Notes: generated by a model not told the origin, from the sequence alone. Shown: positions 1-10,244, counted from the first letter of the stretch. The stretch is 64,000 nt of DNA from Mycoplasma haemofelis str. Langford 1 (GCF_000200735.1 NC_014970.1:186001-250000), one strand, 5' to 3'. Program-made: numbers and translations.

Positions 1-35
1 GCAACAACTGGAACGACTTTCTTAAGTAATGACAA
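1..35 (-). CDS. Array paralog, N-terminal fragment cut by window edge
   Basis: Only the first dozen codons are in the window. From a TTG codon at 35 the minus strand reads L-S-L-L-K-K-V-V-P-V-V-A, which has the Lys-then-hydrophobic start seen in the neighbouring array genes. It lies 14 nt after the stop of the gene at 50-697, in the same direction. Too little is visible to assign more, and the TTG start is inferred from position and resemblance only. Confidence 0.4.
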   Translation of the reverse strand, partial: MSLLKKVVPVV

Positions 36-49
36 AGCGATTGAAAATA

Positions 50-697
50 CTAATTAGAGCTATTCTTAGTACAGTACTTACGAATTATCTTAAAGTCATT
101 TATATTTCTGAAAGGAGTTGGGACTTTTTGTTTACAGAAAGATTGAATTACTTTCCACTTAGTACTTGCATCACCAGAATGTTTCTTTAATTCCGCTAAT
201 TCTGGAGGAAGGGGGATGTCATTGTGACTGGCTATCTTTCCGTAATTAGTTTGATATTGAGAGCCATCCGCTTCTCCATCAAAAGATAGGATCTTATCTT
301 CCTGTGTAAGGGAGTTTGTGATCCTCTCTGAAAGAGTTAGGATGCAGAATTTCTTGGCAATTGCAAGTTCCTTCTCATGAGGTCCAGATAATTTACTTTT
401 GTAAGTGTTTTCATATGTAGCTTGACATCACTCCTTTACTGCCCTTCCACCATTTTCATTATTGTCCTTATGCTTGTCTTTAATGGACTTTAAGGAATCG
501 GGAATCCCCTCTTCTTTTGATAACTTCTTGAATTGATCTGATCACGCTTCATTAAAGTCATCAGTAGTTCCTAAAACCGAATCCTTAATTTGACTTCCAA
601 TAGTTTCTATTGAGCTGTAATGTGTTCCTGCAACACCAGCTCCTGTAACTCCCAAACCAGAAGTAGTTCCGATGCCTAATTTAGTAGCGAAATTCAT
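50..697 (-). CDS. Array paralog with duplicated Cys-pair module (215 aa)
   Basis: The protein begins M-N-F-A-T-K-L-G-I-G and has a Gly-rich hydrophobic segment over about residues 5-28, then S-S-I-E-T-I-G-S-Q-I-K-D. Cys pairs are W-C...K-K-F-C (27 apart) in the middle and F-C-K-Q-K...R-K-Y-C near the C-terminus. Trp codons are TGA. The ATG overlaps the TAA of the upstream gene (TAATG), so translation is probably coupled. It belongs to the same subgroup as the genes at 6411-9689. Function unknown; the N-terminus suggests a membrane anchor or export signal. Confidence 0.88.
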
Positions 698-1359
698 TAG
701 GCTTCGGAAGCGGGAGTTGGAGAGACTGCTGTTTTGGTATCTTTAGTACATCATTTAACGTATGCTTTGGATGTAGCAGACTCTGCTTGGTACAAGGATC
801 TAGCGTTCCCGTTACACCAATTAATTAACTCTTCTTTATTAGATAGGTTACTGTCATTCTTTGCGGCACCAGAAGCGTCAGTTATCCTGTTATCTGTATT
901 TGCTGAACTTTTGTAATTGGAGAAGTTAGTTTCTCATGTCTGAGAATCTCCTTCCCCTAAAGCTTCCTTATTGAGAGTCTTTAGTTGTCCGAAGTTGGAA
1001 GCTTTAGTGCATCAAGATTCATAGTCTTCTAGAAGCCCTTCATCATCACTACTTTCAGTCTTATTTTTGGAACATCAATCTTTAAGTTCTTCCTTAGTCA
1101 GAACCTTACCACCAAATACATTCTTAACTTTTGTTTCGTTGTTTATTGATTTAACTATCTCTTCCCATTCTTTATCATGAGAAGTAGTATCAACACTTAA
1201 AACAAACTTCTCCTTCTTGGGACTAACTACTTGTCATATGGTTAGGCTAGTAGCCTCATGAGAGTCTTCCTTTAAAAGGGAGTAACCTCCATAAGTAGCT
1301 AAGCCAGCTGCTCCAGTTCCTCCGGCCAGCATAAAACCCTTTGATAATGCAGCACTCAT
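697..1359 (-). CDS. Array paralog (220 aa), Pro/Ser/Thr-rich tail
   Basis: It starts M-S-A-A-L-S-K-G-F-M-L-A-G-G-T-G, a short basic-hydrophobic head with several glycines. Cys pairs are visible as D-W-C-S-K...E-S-W-C (21 apart) and N-W-C-N...V-K-W-C-T-K. Unlike its neighbours it carries an extra tail after the last Cys, T-A-V-S-P-T-P-A-S-E-A. Both ends overlap adjacent genes through TAATG junctions, so it sits in a tightly coupled run. No function is recognised. Confidence 0.88.
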
Positions 1360-1998
1360 TATGTGTTAGTACTCTTGGTACATCATTCCTTATAGGCTAC
1401 GAAAGACTTATCAGTATCGCTAATGTACAATCCTTTGGCATTCGTAAAGCACCATGCTTGTAGAGTTTGTATATCCTGAAGAGCAGCTTTAGCTATTGCC
1501 ACCCCTTTGGAATCAGTGATTTGATTTTGATCGGTTGCCGAGCTATTGTAATTGTTCTTGTTTTCATCTCACTTTGCATCTCCCAAGGCTAAAGGAACCT
1601 TATTTAAGGAGGTTGTTATCCTTATGTGATGAGCTAAATTGTCTTTGGTACATCACTCTCTAAAGGAATCAAACTCTCCCTTTAGTTTGTGACTGGTTTT
1701 GGAATTCTTATCGCATCACACTTTTAACTCATCTCTGGTGGGAGCTTTGTTGGAGAATTCTGCTATTAGTTTTCTTATTTGGATTATTGCTTACTAAAGA
1801 GCTATAGGATTGGATAAGAGAGTCTCATTGTGTGTCATGAGCACTCTCGAAAGTTGAGAGAATGAATCTCTCCCCTTGCTCTTCTATCTTCTTGGATATT
1901 GAAATTACTTCCTTAGTGTCAGATAGCAGGTATCAGGTTCCTACCCCTCCAGCCCCCGCAACTCCAACCGTCCCTGCAGCTATAGACTTAGAAACCAT
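1359..1998 (-). pseudogene. Array paralog broken by a 1-nt frameshift
   Basis: The ATG at 1998 opens a normal head (M-V-S-K-S-I-A-A-G-T-V-G). The frame reads as an array paralog up to a TTTT run (plus strand 1770-1773), after which it meets a stop. Removing one base there restores K-L-I-A-E-F-S-N-K-A-P-T and a normal C-terminus ending W-C-T-K-S-T-N-T at 1359. The 640-nt length is one more than a multiple of three, which agrees with a single inserted base. It could be a sequencing error, a dead copy or a slippage-switchable gene; the homopolymer position does not tell these apart. Confidence 0.75.
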
Positions 1999-2013
1999 AA
2001 CTCTATTTCAGAG

Positions 2014-2625
2014 CTATTGAGCACATCACTTCTTGAAGCTTTCGTAAGTCTTGCTATTTGCTTCCACAAACATATTCCCCAACTCTTCTCCACATCAAGT
2101 CCTTACAGCTTCAAAGTTGTCAAATGCTTTATCCGTTCCCTCTCCACTTCCTACTTTGATGGTTAACTTATTAGCTTTGGAAGCTGTCTCTGATGTGTAG
2201 GTAGCTTTCTTTTTCGTTCATGAAGACTCATCATCTTTATCTATAACTTTCACACCATCAGCTTTAGCCTTGCCTTTGGTGCTTAATTTGGTACATAGGC
2301 TTTTATAGTTCTTTAGAGAGTTGTCGTCTGACGAGGGAAGATCCTTAGTTTTGGAGCATCATTCCTTTAGGGTGGAATTGGTAACTTCTTTAAGTCCTGT
2401 AGAGTTCTTTATCTGGGTGATGGAATTACTATCTCCTATGATGGAAGTTCATGTGGTATCGTCCTTTGAATCGCCGGTGGATAGTAAGTAATACTCTCCA
2501 TTCTTAGTAATTAGAGAGTGTATGGATTCCCTATCTGGATTCATTAGTTTGTAGCCTCCTCAACCACCCACTCCACCAGCTCCTATTCCACCCATAACAA
2601 GGGCTGATTTAGCGATTGAATTCAT
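2014..2625 (-). CDS. Array paralog (203 aa)
   Basis: The head is M-N-S-I-A-K-S-A-L-V-M-G-G-I-G-A-G-G, continuing into a Gly-rich hydrophobic stretch. The protein carries K-E-W-C-S-K...Y-K-S-L-C (21 apart) and R-T-W-C-G-E...F-K-K-W-C (23 apart), followed by A-Q and the stop. The region between the pairs is rich in Lys, Asp, Ser and Thr. The stop is 15 nt upstream of the next gene in the direction of transcription. A second in-frame ATG at 2595 is an alternative, less likely start because it would remove the charged head. Confidence 0.87.
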
Positions 2626-2627
2626 TG

Positions 2628-3260
2628 TTATCGAGTGACTTCCTTAACACATCACTTCTTAAAGGATGTGTATGAGTTGCTACTATCACCCTCAAATAAA
2701 GAGTTATTCATGGATTGGCATCAGTCTCTTACGTCGTTTGCCGATTGATTACTCATACCCGTGTTACTTATCTTTTGACCATTGATAGTGATTTGCATAT
2801 TGGTATCAGTGGCGTCAGTTTTATAACTCTCATATCTGGCTTTTCATCCTTCATCATCCCCAAATTGGATCAAAGCTTTACCTTGCTCTAATTTCTCTTT
2901 AACTTCTGTAAGAAGGGTGTTCTTAGTACATCTATTCTCAAACTTCTTTAATAGATCCTCATCGTAAGACTTCTTCTGGGATGTATCTTCACATCACCTC
3001 TTAAGTCTGTCTTTATCTATGGGATTTTCTATTTCTCGTCGGGCAACTGCATCATTCTTTAGGGAGTCGGAAATGGCGGTTCATTGTGTGTCATGAGTAC
3101 TTTTGGAAGTGGATAAGATGAATCGCTTTCCTTGCTTGGTTATGGCTGTCAGTATGGATTCTTTCTCTCCCTTAGAAAGATAGGGGTAGGAGGCAGCGCC
3201 TATTCCTCCTACTGTTCCAGCCCCTCCCAGACCAAGTAAAAGTTTGGGCTTAAAATTCAT
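2628..3260 (-). CDS. Array paralog (210 aa), first gene of this minus-strand run
   Basis: It begins M-N-F-K-P-K-L-L-L-G-L-G-G-A-G-T, a basic and then Gly-rich hydrophobic head. An S-T-H-D-T-Q-W motif near residue 60 is shared with the frameshifted copy at 1359-1998. Cys pairs are R-W-C-E-D...E-N-R-C (21 apart) and D-W-C-Q-S...K-K-W-C (22 apart). Its ATG at 3260 faces the plus-strand gene starting at 3298, so the 37-nt gap must hold both promoters. No function is recognised. Confidence 0.87.
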
Positions 3261-3297
3261 AATTTGTTAGCTTCTGCCCCCCTTATTCAGAGATGTT

Positions 3298-3515
3298 ATG
3301 CCTCTACCTTTATTTTCAAAAATAGCTCTAGGAAGCATTACAGCTTGTGGTGTGGCGGCTACCGCAGGTTGATGAGCATTAACTGGCAATTCTGTACAGC
3401 ATTCCTTCAAGAAAGAATTTAAACATGCCATTATTGGAAATGATGAAGGTCTTTGGACTAAGAAGCTTGAACTTCTGAAGACTTCTGGAAGTGATCCCAA
3501 GAATAAGAAGTTAAT
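3298..3515 (+). repeat. Copy 1 of near-identical 5-prime gene cassette
   Basis: This stretch matches 5133-5350 with very few differences: a CTA/CTC change near codon 12 and an ATA/ATG change at the far end. Sequence before the ATG does not match, and sequence after the block diverges sharply. Confidence 0.85.
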
Positions 3516-3927
3516 AGATGCAAAACTCAAAGCTAACAGTAATGACCCTAAGGCTAAGGAAGCATTAAAGAAGGCGTGTGAGGAGATTGTGGATTCAGAG
3601 TACTCTGGGCTCTCTGGAGATAACTACTCCGACTTTAAGAATTTCTGTTCCATCAACAATAAGGACAAGGTGGTTAATTGGTTGGATGAAGGAAGCAGGA
3701 AGACTCAATTGAAAACATTGAAAAACGGAACTTCCAAGTTAACTCCGGCATTTCAGAAGCTTAAGGATAGTGTTATTAATGGAGATTCCCCAACTACCGA
3801 GAATGAGACTGGTTTAACCCAGCTTTGTGAATCTGAGGGATCCGGAATATTTATGGGAGATTCTGATCTAACGCATTTGCTTGTAAGTTATTTCTGTAGA
3901 AACTCTTCTGTTACCTTTTCCGGTTAA
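3298..3927 (+). CDS. Array paralog (209 aa), first gene of plus-strand island
   Basis: It starts M-P-L-P-L-F-S-K-I-A-L-G-S and has two adjacent TGA-encoded Trp at about residues 25-26 in a hydrophobic head. Cys pairs are K-A-C-E-E-I...K-N-F-C (23 apart) and L-C-E-S...S-Y-F-C. Its first 213 nt match the gene at 5133-5750 almost base for base, after which the two drift apart and then match again around Y-S-G-L-S-G-D-N-Y-S-D-F. That mosaic suggests duplication followed by partial gene conversion. Confidence 0.9.
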
Positions 3928-3930
3928 TTC

Positions 3931-4548
3931 ATGAAAGGGGCATATGTTGCAACTTCATTAGCTGGAGTTGGTACTGTAGGAGGGGCTTCGGCTCTTTACT
4001 TCTATAAGGAAGACGGTAGTGTTGAGACTTTAAGAAGTAAGTTTGCGGGAGCTCTAATTAAAAGTGATGAAACTAATATATGAGATTCCAAATGAGAAGC
4101 CCTTAAGAAGGGTTCTGTAAGTGGAGATAATGTCAATATTAAATTGGCTCTTTCTAAAAAGGATGAAAGTGATCCTACAGCAGGGAAGGATGCTTTAAAG
4201 AGGGGGTGCTTGGAGTTGTATGATTCTCTTTTTATAAATAGAGAAGATAAGAACTTCTTAGACTTCAAAAGCTATTGTTCCAAGAACAACAAAGATAAGG
4301 GTAATGCCACTACTTGGATTACTCAAGAGCACTCTAATGCTGCTTGAACCACTAAATGAACCAGCTTAAAGCAACATACTGGGGATATAGATTCAGAGTT
4401 GGGAGTTATTAAGGGTAAGTCTTCAGAAAGCGGTCAAGATACAGAACGGCAAAAGGAAATTAAGAATTGATGTGATAAGGTTGCTGTAGAGTTATTTGAG
4501 TCAGAGAGTGTAAGATACAATAACTTCTTAACTTATTGCAAGACTTAG
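3931..4548 (+). CDS. Array paralog (205 aa)
   Basis: The head is M-K-G-A-Y-V-A-T-S-L-A-G-V-G-T-V, followed by Y-F-Y-K-E-D. It follows the previous stop by 3 nt. Cys pairs are R-G-C-L-E-L...K-S-Y-C (23 apart) and N-W-C-D-K...L-T-Y-C (22 apart), with K-T as the last two residues. Several TGA Trp codons lie in the centre (A-A-W-T-T-K-W-T-S). It is related to the genes on both sides but is not a recent copy of either. Confidence 0.88.
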
Positions 4549-4551
4549 CTT

Positions 4552-5133
4552 GTGAATAGCTTTTATCTGGCGAAGAGGGGGGTTAGATGGGCTGGGGTTC
4601 TTGATTTAATAAATGTAAGTAGTTGGATTCTACTTATATTCGTAGTTGGAGTATATCACCAGTGTTGATTAGTTCCTCGGAGGTATATTCCCCTTTCTTT
4701 CTTGTCATATGCTCAGTCAGATGCTTCTGCTTCCTATACTTGGGCGTTAGTTGGAGATCAGGGATATAGAGCTTTATTTGATTACGTAATCTTTGATTTT
4801 GACTTATTTAAGGTAACTATGTGGAATGTGGTTCTGCCCATGTTCCTAGTAGTGCTATTTTCATTCATAACAAAGATACTATTTGGAATATATGGCATCA
4901 TCGTGTTTATGAGGGCTAGGAATGTGAAACTAGTTTACGCTTCATTCCTAGTAATATTCCTTCCCTTAGTGGGAGGATATGAAGCTATTAAGATATGTGA
5001 TTCCTTTGAAAATAGACTCTCGCATAGATATGTTGCTTCCCATTCCTTTATGAGATGGAAGGTTAGAAAGATGTGGAATGGATTTATGAGTGCTAAGTTT
5101 GAAGATGAGATGATTAAAGGGGAAGATTACTAA
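4552..5133 (+). CDS. Membrane protein of unknown function (193 aa, GTG start)
   Basis: This gene does not look like the Cys-pair paralogs around it. Reading from GTG at 4552 gives a basic N-terminus and a hydrophobic segment near residues 20-40 (S-S-W-I-L-L-I-F-V-V-G-V). Further hydrophobic segments lie near 90-115 and 125-140, followed by a basic, charged C-terminal tail. Three membrane passes are likely. The start is inferred: the first in-frame ATG is far downstream and would delete the first segment. It sits in the same run as its neighbours and its stop overlaps the next ATG (TAATG). Confidence 0.75.
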
Positions 5134-5350
5134 TGCCTCTACCTTTATTTTCAAAAATAGCTCTCGGAAGCATTACAGCTTGTGGTGTGGCGGCTACCGC
5201 AGGTTGATGAGCATTAACTGGCAATTCTGTACAGCATTCCTTCAAGAAAGAATTTAAACATGCCATTATTGGAAATGATGAAGGTCTTTGGACTAAGAAG
5301 CTTGAACTTCTGAAGACTTCTGGAAGTGATCCCAAGAATAAGAAGTTAAT
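5133..5350 (+). repeat. Copy 2 of near-identical 5-prime gene cassette
   Basis: Partner of 3298-3515. The identity starts exactly at the ATG and ends inside codon-aligned coding sequence. That is easier to explain by recombination confined to coding sequence than by simple whole-gene duplication. Confidence 0.85.
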
Positions 5351-5750
5351 GGATGCAAAATCTAAAGCTATCAATAACAAGGATGAGGCTAAAGCCATGT
5401 TGAAGAAGGCGTGTGAAGAGATTACGAATTCAGAGTACTCTGGGCTCTCTGGAGATAACTACTCAGACTTTAAGAATTTCTGTTCCATAAATAATAAGGA
5501 TAAAGTCTCTAATTGGTTGGACGATGGAAGCAAGGAGAGTCAATTGAAAGCATTAAAAAGCGGTACTGCCTTTTTAACTCCGGAATTTAAGGAACTTAAA
5601 GAGAGTATTGTGAGTACTACCTCTTTGACCGAAAATAATAAAACCGCTTTAACTAATCTCTGTGATTCTAGGGGATCTGAAATATTTAAAGGAGAAGAGG
5701 ACTTAGAATTTCAATTGGTTCGTTGATTTTGTAGAAATACTGGGACTTAA
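5133..5750 (+). CDS. Array paralog (205 aa), sister of the gene at 3298
   Basis: It opens with the same M-P-L-P-L-F-S-K head as the gene at 3298-3927. The two remain nearly identical for about 70 codons and then differ by scattered substitutions and small indels. Cys pairs are K-A-C-E-E-I...K-N-F-C and L-C-D-S...W-F-C, both 23 apart, and the last pair includes a TGA Trp. It ends R-N-T-G-T. It converges on the minus-strand gene at 5778 with 27 nt between them. Confidence 0.9.
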
Positions 5751-5777
5751 AGTTAGTAACGAAGGCTCCCTTATAAT

Positions 5778-6411
5778 CTAGCTTTTTACGCAATACTTCT
5801 TCACTAATTTAAAGGTATTATCTTCACTCCCTTTAAAGGGCTTAGAGTAGTTAGATTTACATCAAGCTTCTAATTGGTTTCATTTACTCTTACTGGTATC
5901 TTGAGAATAGCCTGCTTTTAGTTGTTTAAGAGTATCATCTAAGATTCCATCTGTCTCTGTATGGGTATTTAGGGAGTCATATTTGGACTTAAAAGTAGTC
6001 TCCTTGCTGTTAGTATCCTTCTCTATTAACTTATCTTCAGTAACTTTCTCCTTTATGGATTGAATGCAATACTTTTGAACTTCAAGTAATAGGCTTCTCA
6101 TTCTTGTTGGTGAATATTGATTTATAGGTTTGATTGTAAGTGTCTGAACATCAAGACTTCAGACTCTTTCATCCATCTTGAGCAGTTTCCTTTACTTTCT
6201 TAAGAGAAGGAGTAAGATCTCCATTGTCTTTACCTAATTTGGTGAATTGAGATTTTCAAGATTCATCGAATTCTTGACTAGTACCCAAAACTGAATCCTT
6301 CAATTGGTCTCCAATCTTCTCCAATGAATTGAAGTATGCGCCACCAATCCCAGCACTGGCCGCCCCTCCGATACCAGTTAACCCCGCTAATATCTTTGTT
6401 AATGGATCCAT
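5778..6411 (-). pseudogene. Array paralog broken by a frameshift near 6093-6099
   Basis: The ATG at 6411 starts M-D-P-L-T-K-I-L-A-G-L-T-G-I-G, and the frame holds through S-W-C-S-D-T-Y-N-Q-T-Y-K-S-I-F-T-N-K. It then leaves the family frame. A one-base shift restores R-S-L-L-L-E-V-Q-K-Y-C-I-Q-S and the usual end Y-C-V-K-S. Relatives read E-N-K-S-L-L-A-E-A-K-K-Y-C here, so loss of two A bases in a short A run (or gain of one base upstream) is the simplest cause. Both halves are otherwise free of stops, so the damage looks recent. Confidence 0.75.
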
Positions 6412-7076
6412 TATTGTGCTGACTTTATGCAGAACTTCTTAGTAGTTTTGAATAGATCGCTGGATTCTCCTTTAAAGGATTTAGTTAAAGCTCCCTTGCA
6501 TCAATCTCTAAGCTCACTCCATTTTGTAGTGGCATCATTTTCCGCTGTCGAATGATTAAAGGATATGAAGGAGGAATCTAATTTCTCACCATTGGTGTTT
6601 TTGTGATCTTTTAGTGTCTTATAGTTATTGGTGAAATCGGCCTTATCTGTCTCTCCCTCGGTGGATAGGACTTTGGCTCCGGAATTGCCAGATATAAGAT
6701 CAGTTAACTTCTCACTAAGACTCTGAATGCAGTACTTTTTAACTACCTTTAATAAATTCTCTTGTTCACTGGAGAAAGAACTCTTGTAAGTTGTTTTATA
6801 TGCAGAAGAACATCACCCTTTAATTGCCGCTACTTGCTCCTTATCTCCCGTTACAGACTTCAATTTCTTAAGATCCTTAGGTACATTCTCATCAGAAGAT
6901 AACTTCTTGAATTGGGCTTTTCACGACGCATCAAATTCACTTTCAGTTCCCAGAATGTCATCCTTCACTTTGCTAAAGATATCTTCTTTGGAGGATAAGT
7001 AAAGTCCTCCAACTCCCATTCCTGCAGTTCCTGTAACTCCAGTTAAACCTGCGGCTATTTTGGCTGCGGATGTCAT
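6411..7076 (-). CDS. Array paralog (221 aa)
   Basis: The head is M-T-S-A-A-K-I-A-A-G-L-T-G-V-T-G, then L-Y-L-S-S-K-E-D-I. Cys pairs are G-W-C-S-S-A-Y-K...K-K-Y-C-I-Q-S (27 apart) and D-W-C-K-G...K-K-F-C-I-K-S (23 apart). It is linked by TAATG overlaps at both ends. The K-K-Y-C-I-Q-S box in the middle is a signature of this subgroup, which also includes the genes from 7076 to 9689 and the one at 50-697. Confidence 0.88.
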
Positions 7077-7732
7077 TACTGAGTGGTCTTAATGCAGTAC
7101 TTCTTTAAGTTTTTAAATAAGTCTGTCTCTCCTTTGAAAGGTGTTCCGTGATATTTATCACATCACATTTGTAACTTACTCCAACCAGTTTCAAAGGTAG
7201 AATCAGAATTCTCTTTTAAAGGAACTAGTTCAGAATCTAGAATTCCATCCTTCTTCTCATCGTGATTCTTTAGAGTCTTATAGTTCTCTTTAAATTCATT
7301 ACTATGTCCAGCCCCTGTAAGAACTGTTCCTTTGGATATAGAAGCCGTTAATTTCTCTTTTACACTCTGTATACAGTAGGTTTTTACTTCCCTCAAGAGA
7401 GAGTCGTTGGCTTTAGATATTGGTGTTTTATAGGTTTTACTATAGGAATTAGTACATCAAGTCTTAAGAGCCTCTCTGGAAGCTTCTCGAGCATTATCAT
7501 TATGCTTTTCTTTTATATTCTTAAGTTCTGGAGATAACTCTCCAGAGTACTCTATTAACTTCTTGTGTTGATCCTTCCATGAGCTGTTGAATTCTTCAGT
7601 GGTTCCTAGAACTTGATCTTTAACTAAGCTTCCAATTGTTTCTGTAGAGCTAAGAATAATTCCTCCAGCTGCCGCTCCACAAGTTCCCCCAATCCCACAG
7701 AATGCGGCCACCGCTTTAGTTGCTCCTGTCAC
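7076..7732 (-). CDS. Array paralog (218 aa, GTG start)
   Basis: It starts with GTG at 7732, whose G overlaps the upstream TAG (TAGTG). The head reads M-T-G-A-T-K-A-V-A-A-F-C-G-I-G-G-T-C-G-A and is unusual in having two cysteines inside the hydrophobic segment. The subgroup box K-T-Y-C-I-Q-S-V-K-E-K is present, and the C-terminus is L-K-K-Y-C-I-K-T-T-Q. The GTG start is supported by alignment with the heads of neighbouring genes and by the overlap. Confidence 0.87.
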
Positions 7733-8382
7733 TATGTTTCTTTAACGCAGTACTTCTTTGCTACTTTAAAGTCCTCTAGTGTCTCAACTGTAAGATACTT
7801 GGATTGTGCTTCTTTGCAATATGACTGTAGCTGCTGTCAGTTCTGTTCAGAACTGGTGTCTGCCGAAGGAGAGAGGGATCTAAGCTTCTCGGTTAAAGGG
7901 CCTTCCGTCTTCTCGTCATGGGTCTTTAGCTTCTTAAAGTTCTCTTTGAAATTCTCCTTATCCTCACTATCGGAATCTACTTTTAGAACTTTTCCCGAGC
8001 TTTTAAGACCTACTCCCAACTGGTCTTTAAAGGTCTGAGTACATCACTTCTTTGTCTCTTCTAGAAGTGATGTATTTTCTTTAGAAGAGAAGATGCTTCT
8101 GTAAGTGGATGAATAATTCTTGTGGCAATATAGGGATAGATCTGTTCCGTCTTTGGCCTCTTTTATCTTTTTAAGATCCTCACTTAAAGTTCCATTATCT
8201 CCATTAAGCTTCTGTTGTTTATCATCCCAAGCACTTTTAAAAGTATCATAGTTACCTAATATCTTGCCCTTCAATTTGCCTTCAATAGTCTCTAAAGAGG
8301 AGTAATAAGCTCCACCTACTCCTGTTCCAACAGCTCCAGTAGCTACACTTCCTACTGAAGCTAATTTAGCTGCGAAAGTCAT
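7732..8382 (-). CDS. Array paralog (216 aa)
   Basis: The head is M-T-F-A-A-K-L-A-S-V-G-S-V-A-T-G, then A-Y-Y-S-S-L-E-T-I-E. The first Cys pair is weaker than usual: L-Y-C-H-K-N-Y-S occurs, but the later partner Cys of the K-K-Y-C-I-Q-S box is not seen at the expected place. The protein instead has K-K-W-C-T-Q-T-F-K-D-Q there, with the final V-A-K-K-Y-C-V-K-E-T intact. It has probably diverged by recombination with another copy. Confidence 0.85.
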
Positions 8383-9024
8383 TTAATTAGTCTTGATACA
8401 CAACTCCTTTCCTACTTTGAAGGTATCTCCTTCTTTAGTGAATGGGATGGACTGTATTCCTCTACATCAATCTTGTAAAACAGACCATTTTGATGCTGAA
8501 TTGTTAGACTTTAAAGACTTAAGCTCTGCAGGTAGTTTGCCTTCTTTGGTGGTTGCGTAAGTTTCTATTTTCTTGTAGTTGGTATCGTAGTCTGTCTGGG
8601 ATTCACTAGTGCCATTCCCCAATAACTTGTGACCATTCTGTAAAAGGGATGTGAACTTCTCTCCCAAGCTCTGAATGCAGTATTTTTCTATTTTTTGAAG
8701 TAGAGATTTATCTTCAGAACTAAAGGCACTTTTGTATGTGTATGAATAAGCTTTAGAGCATCAGTGCTTTAATGCTTCTCCACCTCTGGTTTCATCACTT
8801 GAATACTGCTTCTTTATCTTCTCCAATTCAGGGAATCCGTCTTGAGATTCCCCTTTCATTTGATTGAATTTAAATTTTCAAGAATCATTGAATTCAGAAC
8901 CATTACCTAAGACTCTATCTTTGACGTGATTTCAGATAGAGTCCTTGGTATATAGGTAGGTTCCAATACCTGCCCCACTTAAGGTTCCTGCACCCCCTAA
9001 GCCAAATAACAGCTTTCCGGTCAT
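8383..9024 (-). CDS. Array paralog (213 aa)
   Basis: It begins M-T-G-K-L-L-F-G-L-G-G-A-G-T-L-S, with Y-L-Y-T-K-D-S-I following the hydrophobic segment. Cys pairs are H-W-C-S-K-A-Y-S...E-K-Y-C-I-Q-S and C-R-G-I...K-E-L-C-I-K-T-N. The last pair uses L-C rather than an aromatic-Cys. The stop is directly before the ATG of the gene at 7732-8382. Same subgroup as its neighbours, with no function assigned. Confidence 0.88.
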
Positions 9025-9035
9025 AGCTCTAGAGC

Positions 9036-9689
9036 CTATGCTTTTTTACAAAACGTTTGAGTTAGTAAAAATAGGTTGTCTTTTGATCCTTTAAAAGCTT
9101 TCTCAAAAGCTACAGAACATCAACTTCTGATAGCTTTTCATTCTGTTTCTGTAGGGCTATCCTTATATGTCTTTTTAAGAGCTAACAGGGTGTCATCCAA
9201 TTTCCCAGAAGTGTCTTCATTGTGATTATTTAACTTCTTGTAGTTATTGGTGAAAGTGGATGAATCCGTATCTGCAGTTAAGTTTGGAATCTTTCCACTC
9301 TCAGTTCTTTCTTTAATGGACTGAATGCAGTATTTCTTGGCTTCAGCTAAAAGACTCTTGTTCTCGGATGAGAATGCATTCTTGTATGTTTGAGAATAAG
9401 TATCTTTGCACCAACTAGCTAGAGCCTTGTGGCCTTCGCTGTTATTGTTATCAGTATACTTTTCCTTTATGGATGCTAGCTTAGAAGAAAGTCCCTCTTT
9501 GGAAGCATCCAAAAGCTTCTTGTGTTGACTCTTTCAAGATTCATTAAAGTCTTCTCCCTCTCCTAAAACATCATCCTTTACTAAGCTCCCTATAGTCTCT
9601 AAAGATACATAATAAACACCACCAACTCCTATTCCTGAGGCTCCTGTTGTGGCTGTTAAAAGAGTTCCAACCTTAGCTAAACCATTCAT
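9036..9689 (-). CDS. Array paralog (217 aa)
   Basis: The head is M-N-G-L-A-K-V-G-T-L-L-T-A-T-T-G-A, then V-Y-Y-V-S-L-E-T-I. Cys pairs are S-W-C-K-D-T-Y-S...K-K-Y-C-I-Q-S and R-S-C...R-F-C-K-K-A. Eleven nt separate it from the next gene. Between the pairs is a Lys/Asp/Asn-rich helix-like stretch (K-L-N-N-H-N-E-D). It is the last member of the K-K-Y-C-I-Q-S subgroup before the array changes to the M-D-A-K-L and M-T-T-K-T types. Confidence 0.88.
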
Positions 9690-10244
9690 CTATTCACTAT
9701 CTACACACCTTTCCTTTACCTTTGTGTAGATAGAGTTATCGGAATCATTAATTACTTTAGTATCTCATTTAGATTTGCACCAACCCTCTAGTGCATCTCT
9801 AGAGTCTTGGTTATCTTCCACTTTGGACAAAGTATCCTTTATTGTTTTTAAATCGGTCAATAAAGCGCCATTGCTCTTGTCTTTTATAGCTTGAATTCGC
9901 TTTGCTCAATCAGAGGAGAGGGATTTTCCTATTTTGGATCCCACTGTTGTAGGAAGCTTTACGCATCACTTCCTAGCTTCCTCAGAGTTATTCCCGAAAC
10001 ATCATTCTTTAGAAGCTCACCCTCCATCTTCTTTGGAGCTAGTATTGGTAATGCTGGACTTCTTAGTTTTTAGAGCTTCTATGAAGGAATTATCTGATTT
10101 AAATTCTTTAAAAATTAATTGATATTCTTCATCTGTAAAAGGCTTAACCGCTTCTTCCTTACTAGCGAACTTATAAATTCCAAATGCCCCAGCACCTCCA
10201 GCTGAAGCTCCCAAAGTTGATAATAAAGCTAACTTAGCGTCCAT
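9690..10244 (-). CDS. Array paralog, M-D-A-K-L type (184 aa)
   Basis: One of three copies in the window beginning M-D-A-K-L-A-x-L, with A-S-A-G-G-A-G-A-F-G-I-Y-K as the hydrophobic segment and D-E-E-Y-Q-L-I-F just after (others at 11756 and 14202). It has an extra early pair W-C-F-G-N...K-W-C-V-K-L-P, and the terminal pair is G-W-C-K-S...K-E-R-C, 24 apart. It is the most diverged of the three, with K-F-A-S-K-E-E where the others have K-L-A-N-P-E-D. Confidence 0.88.
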
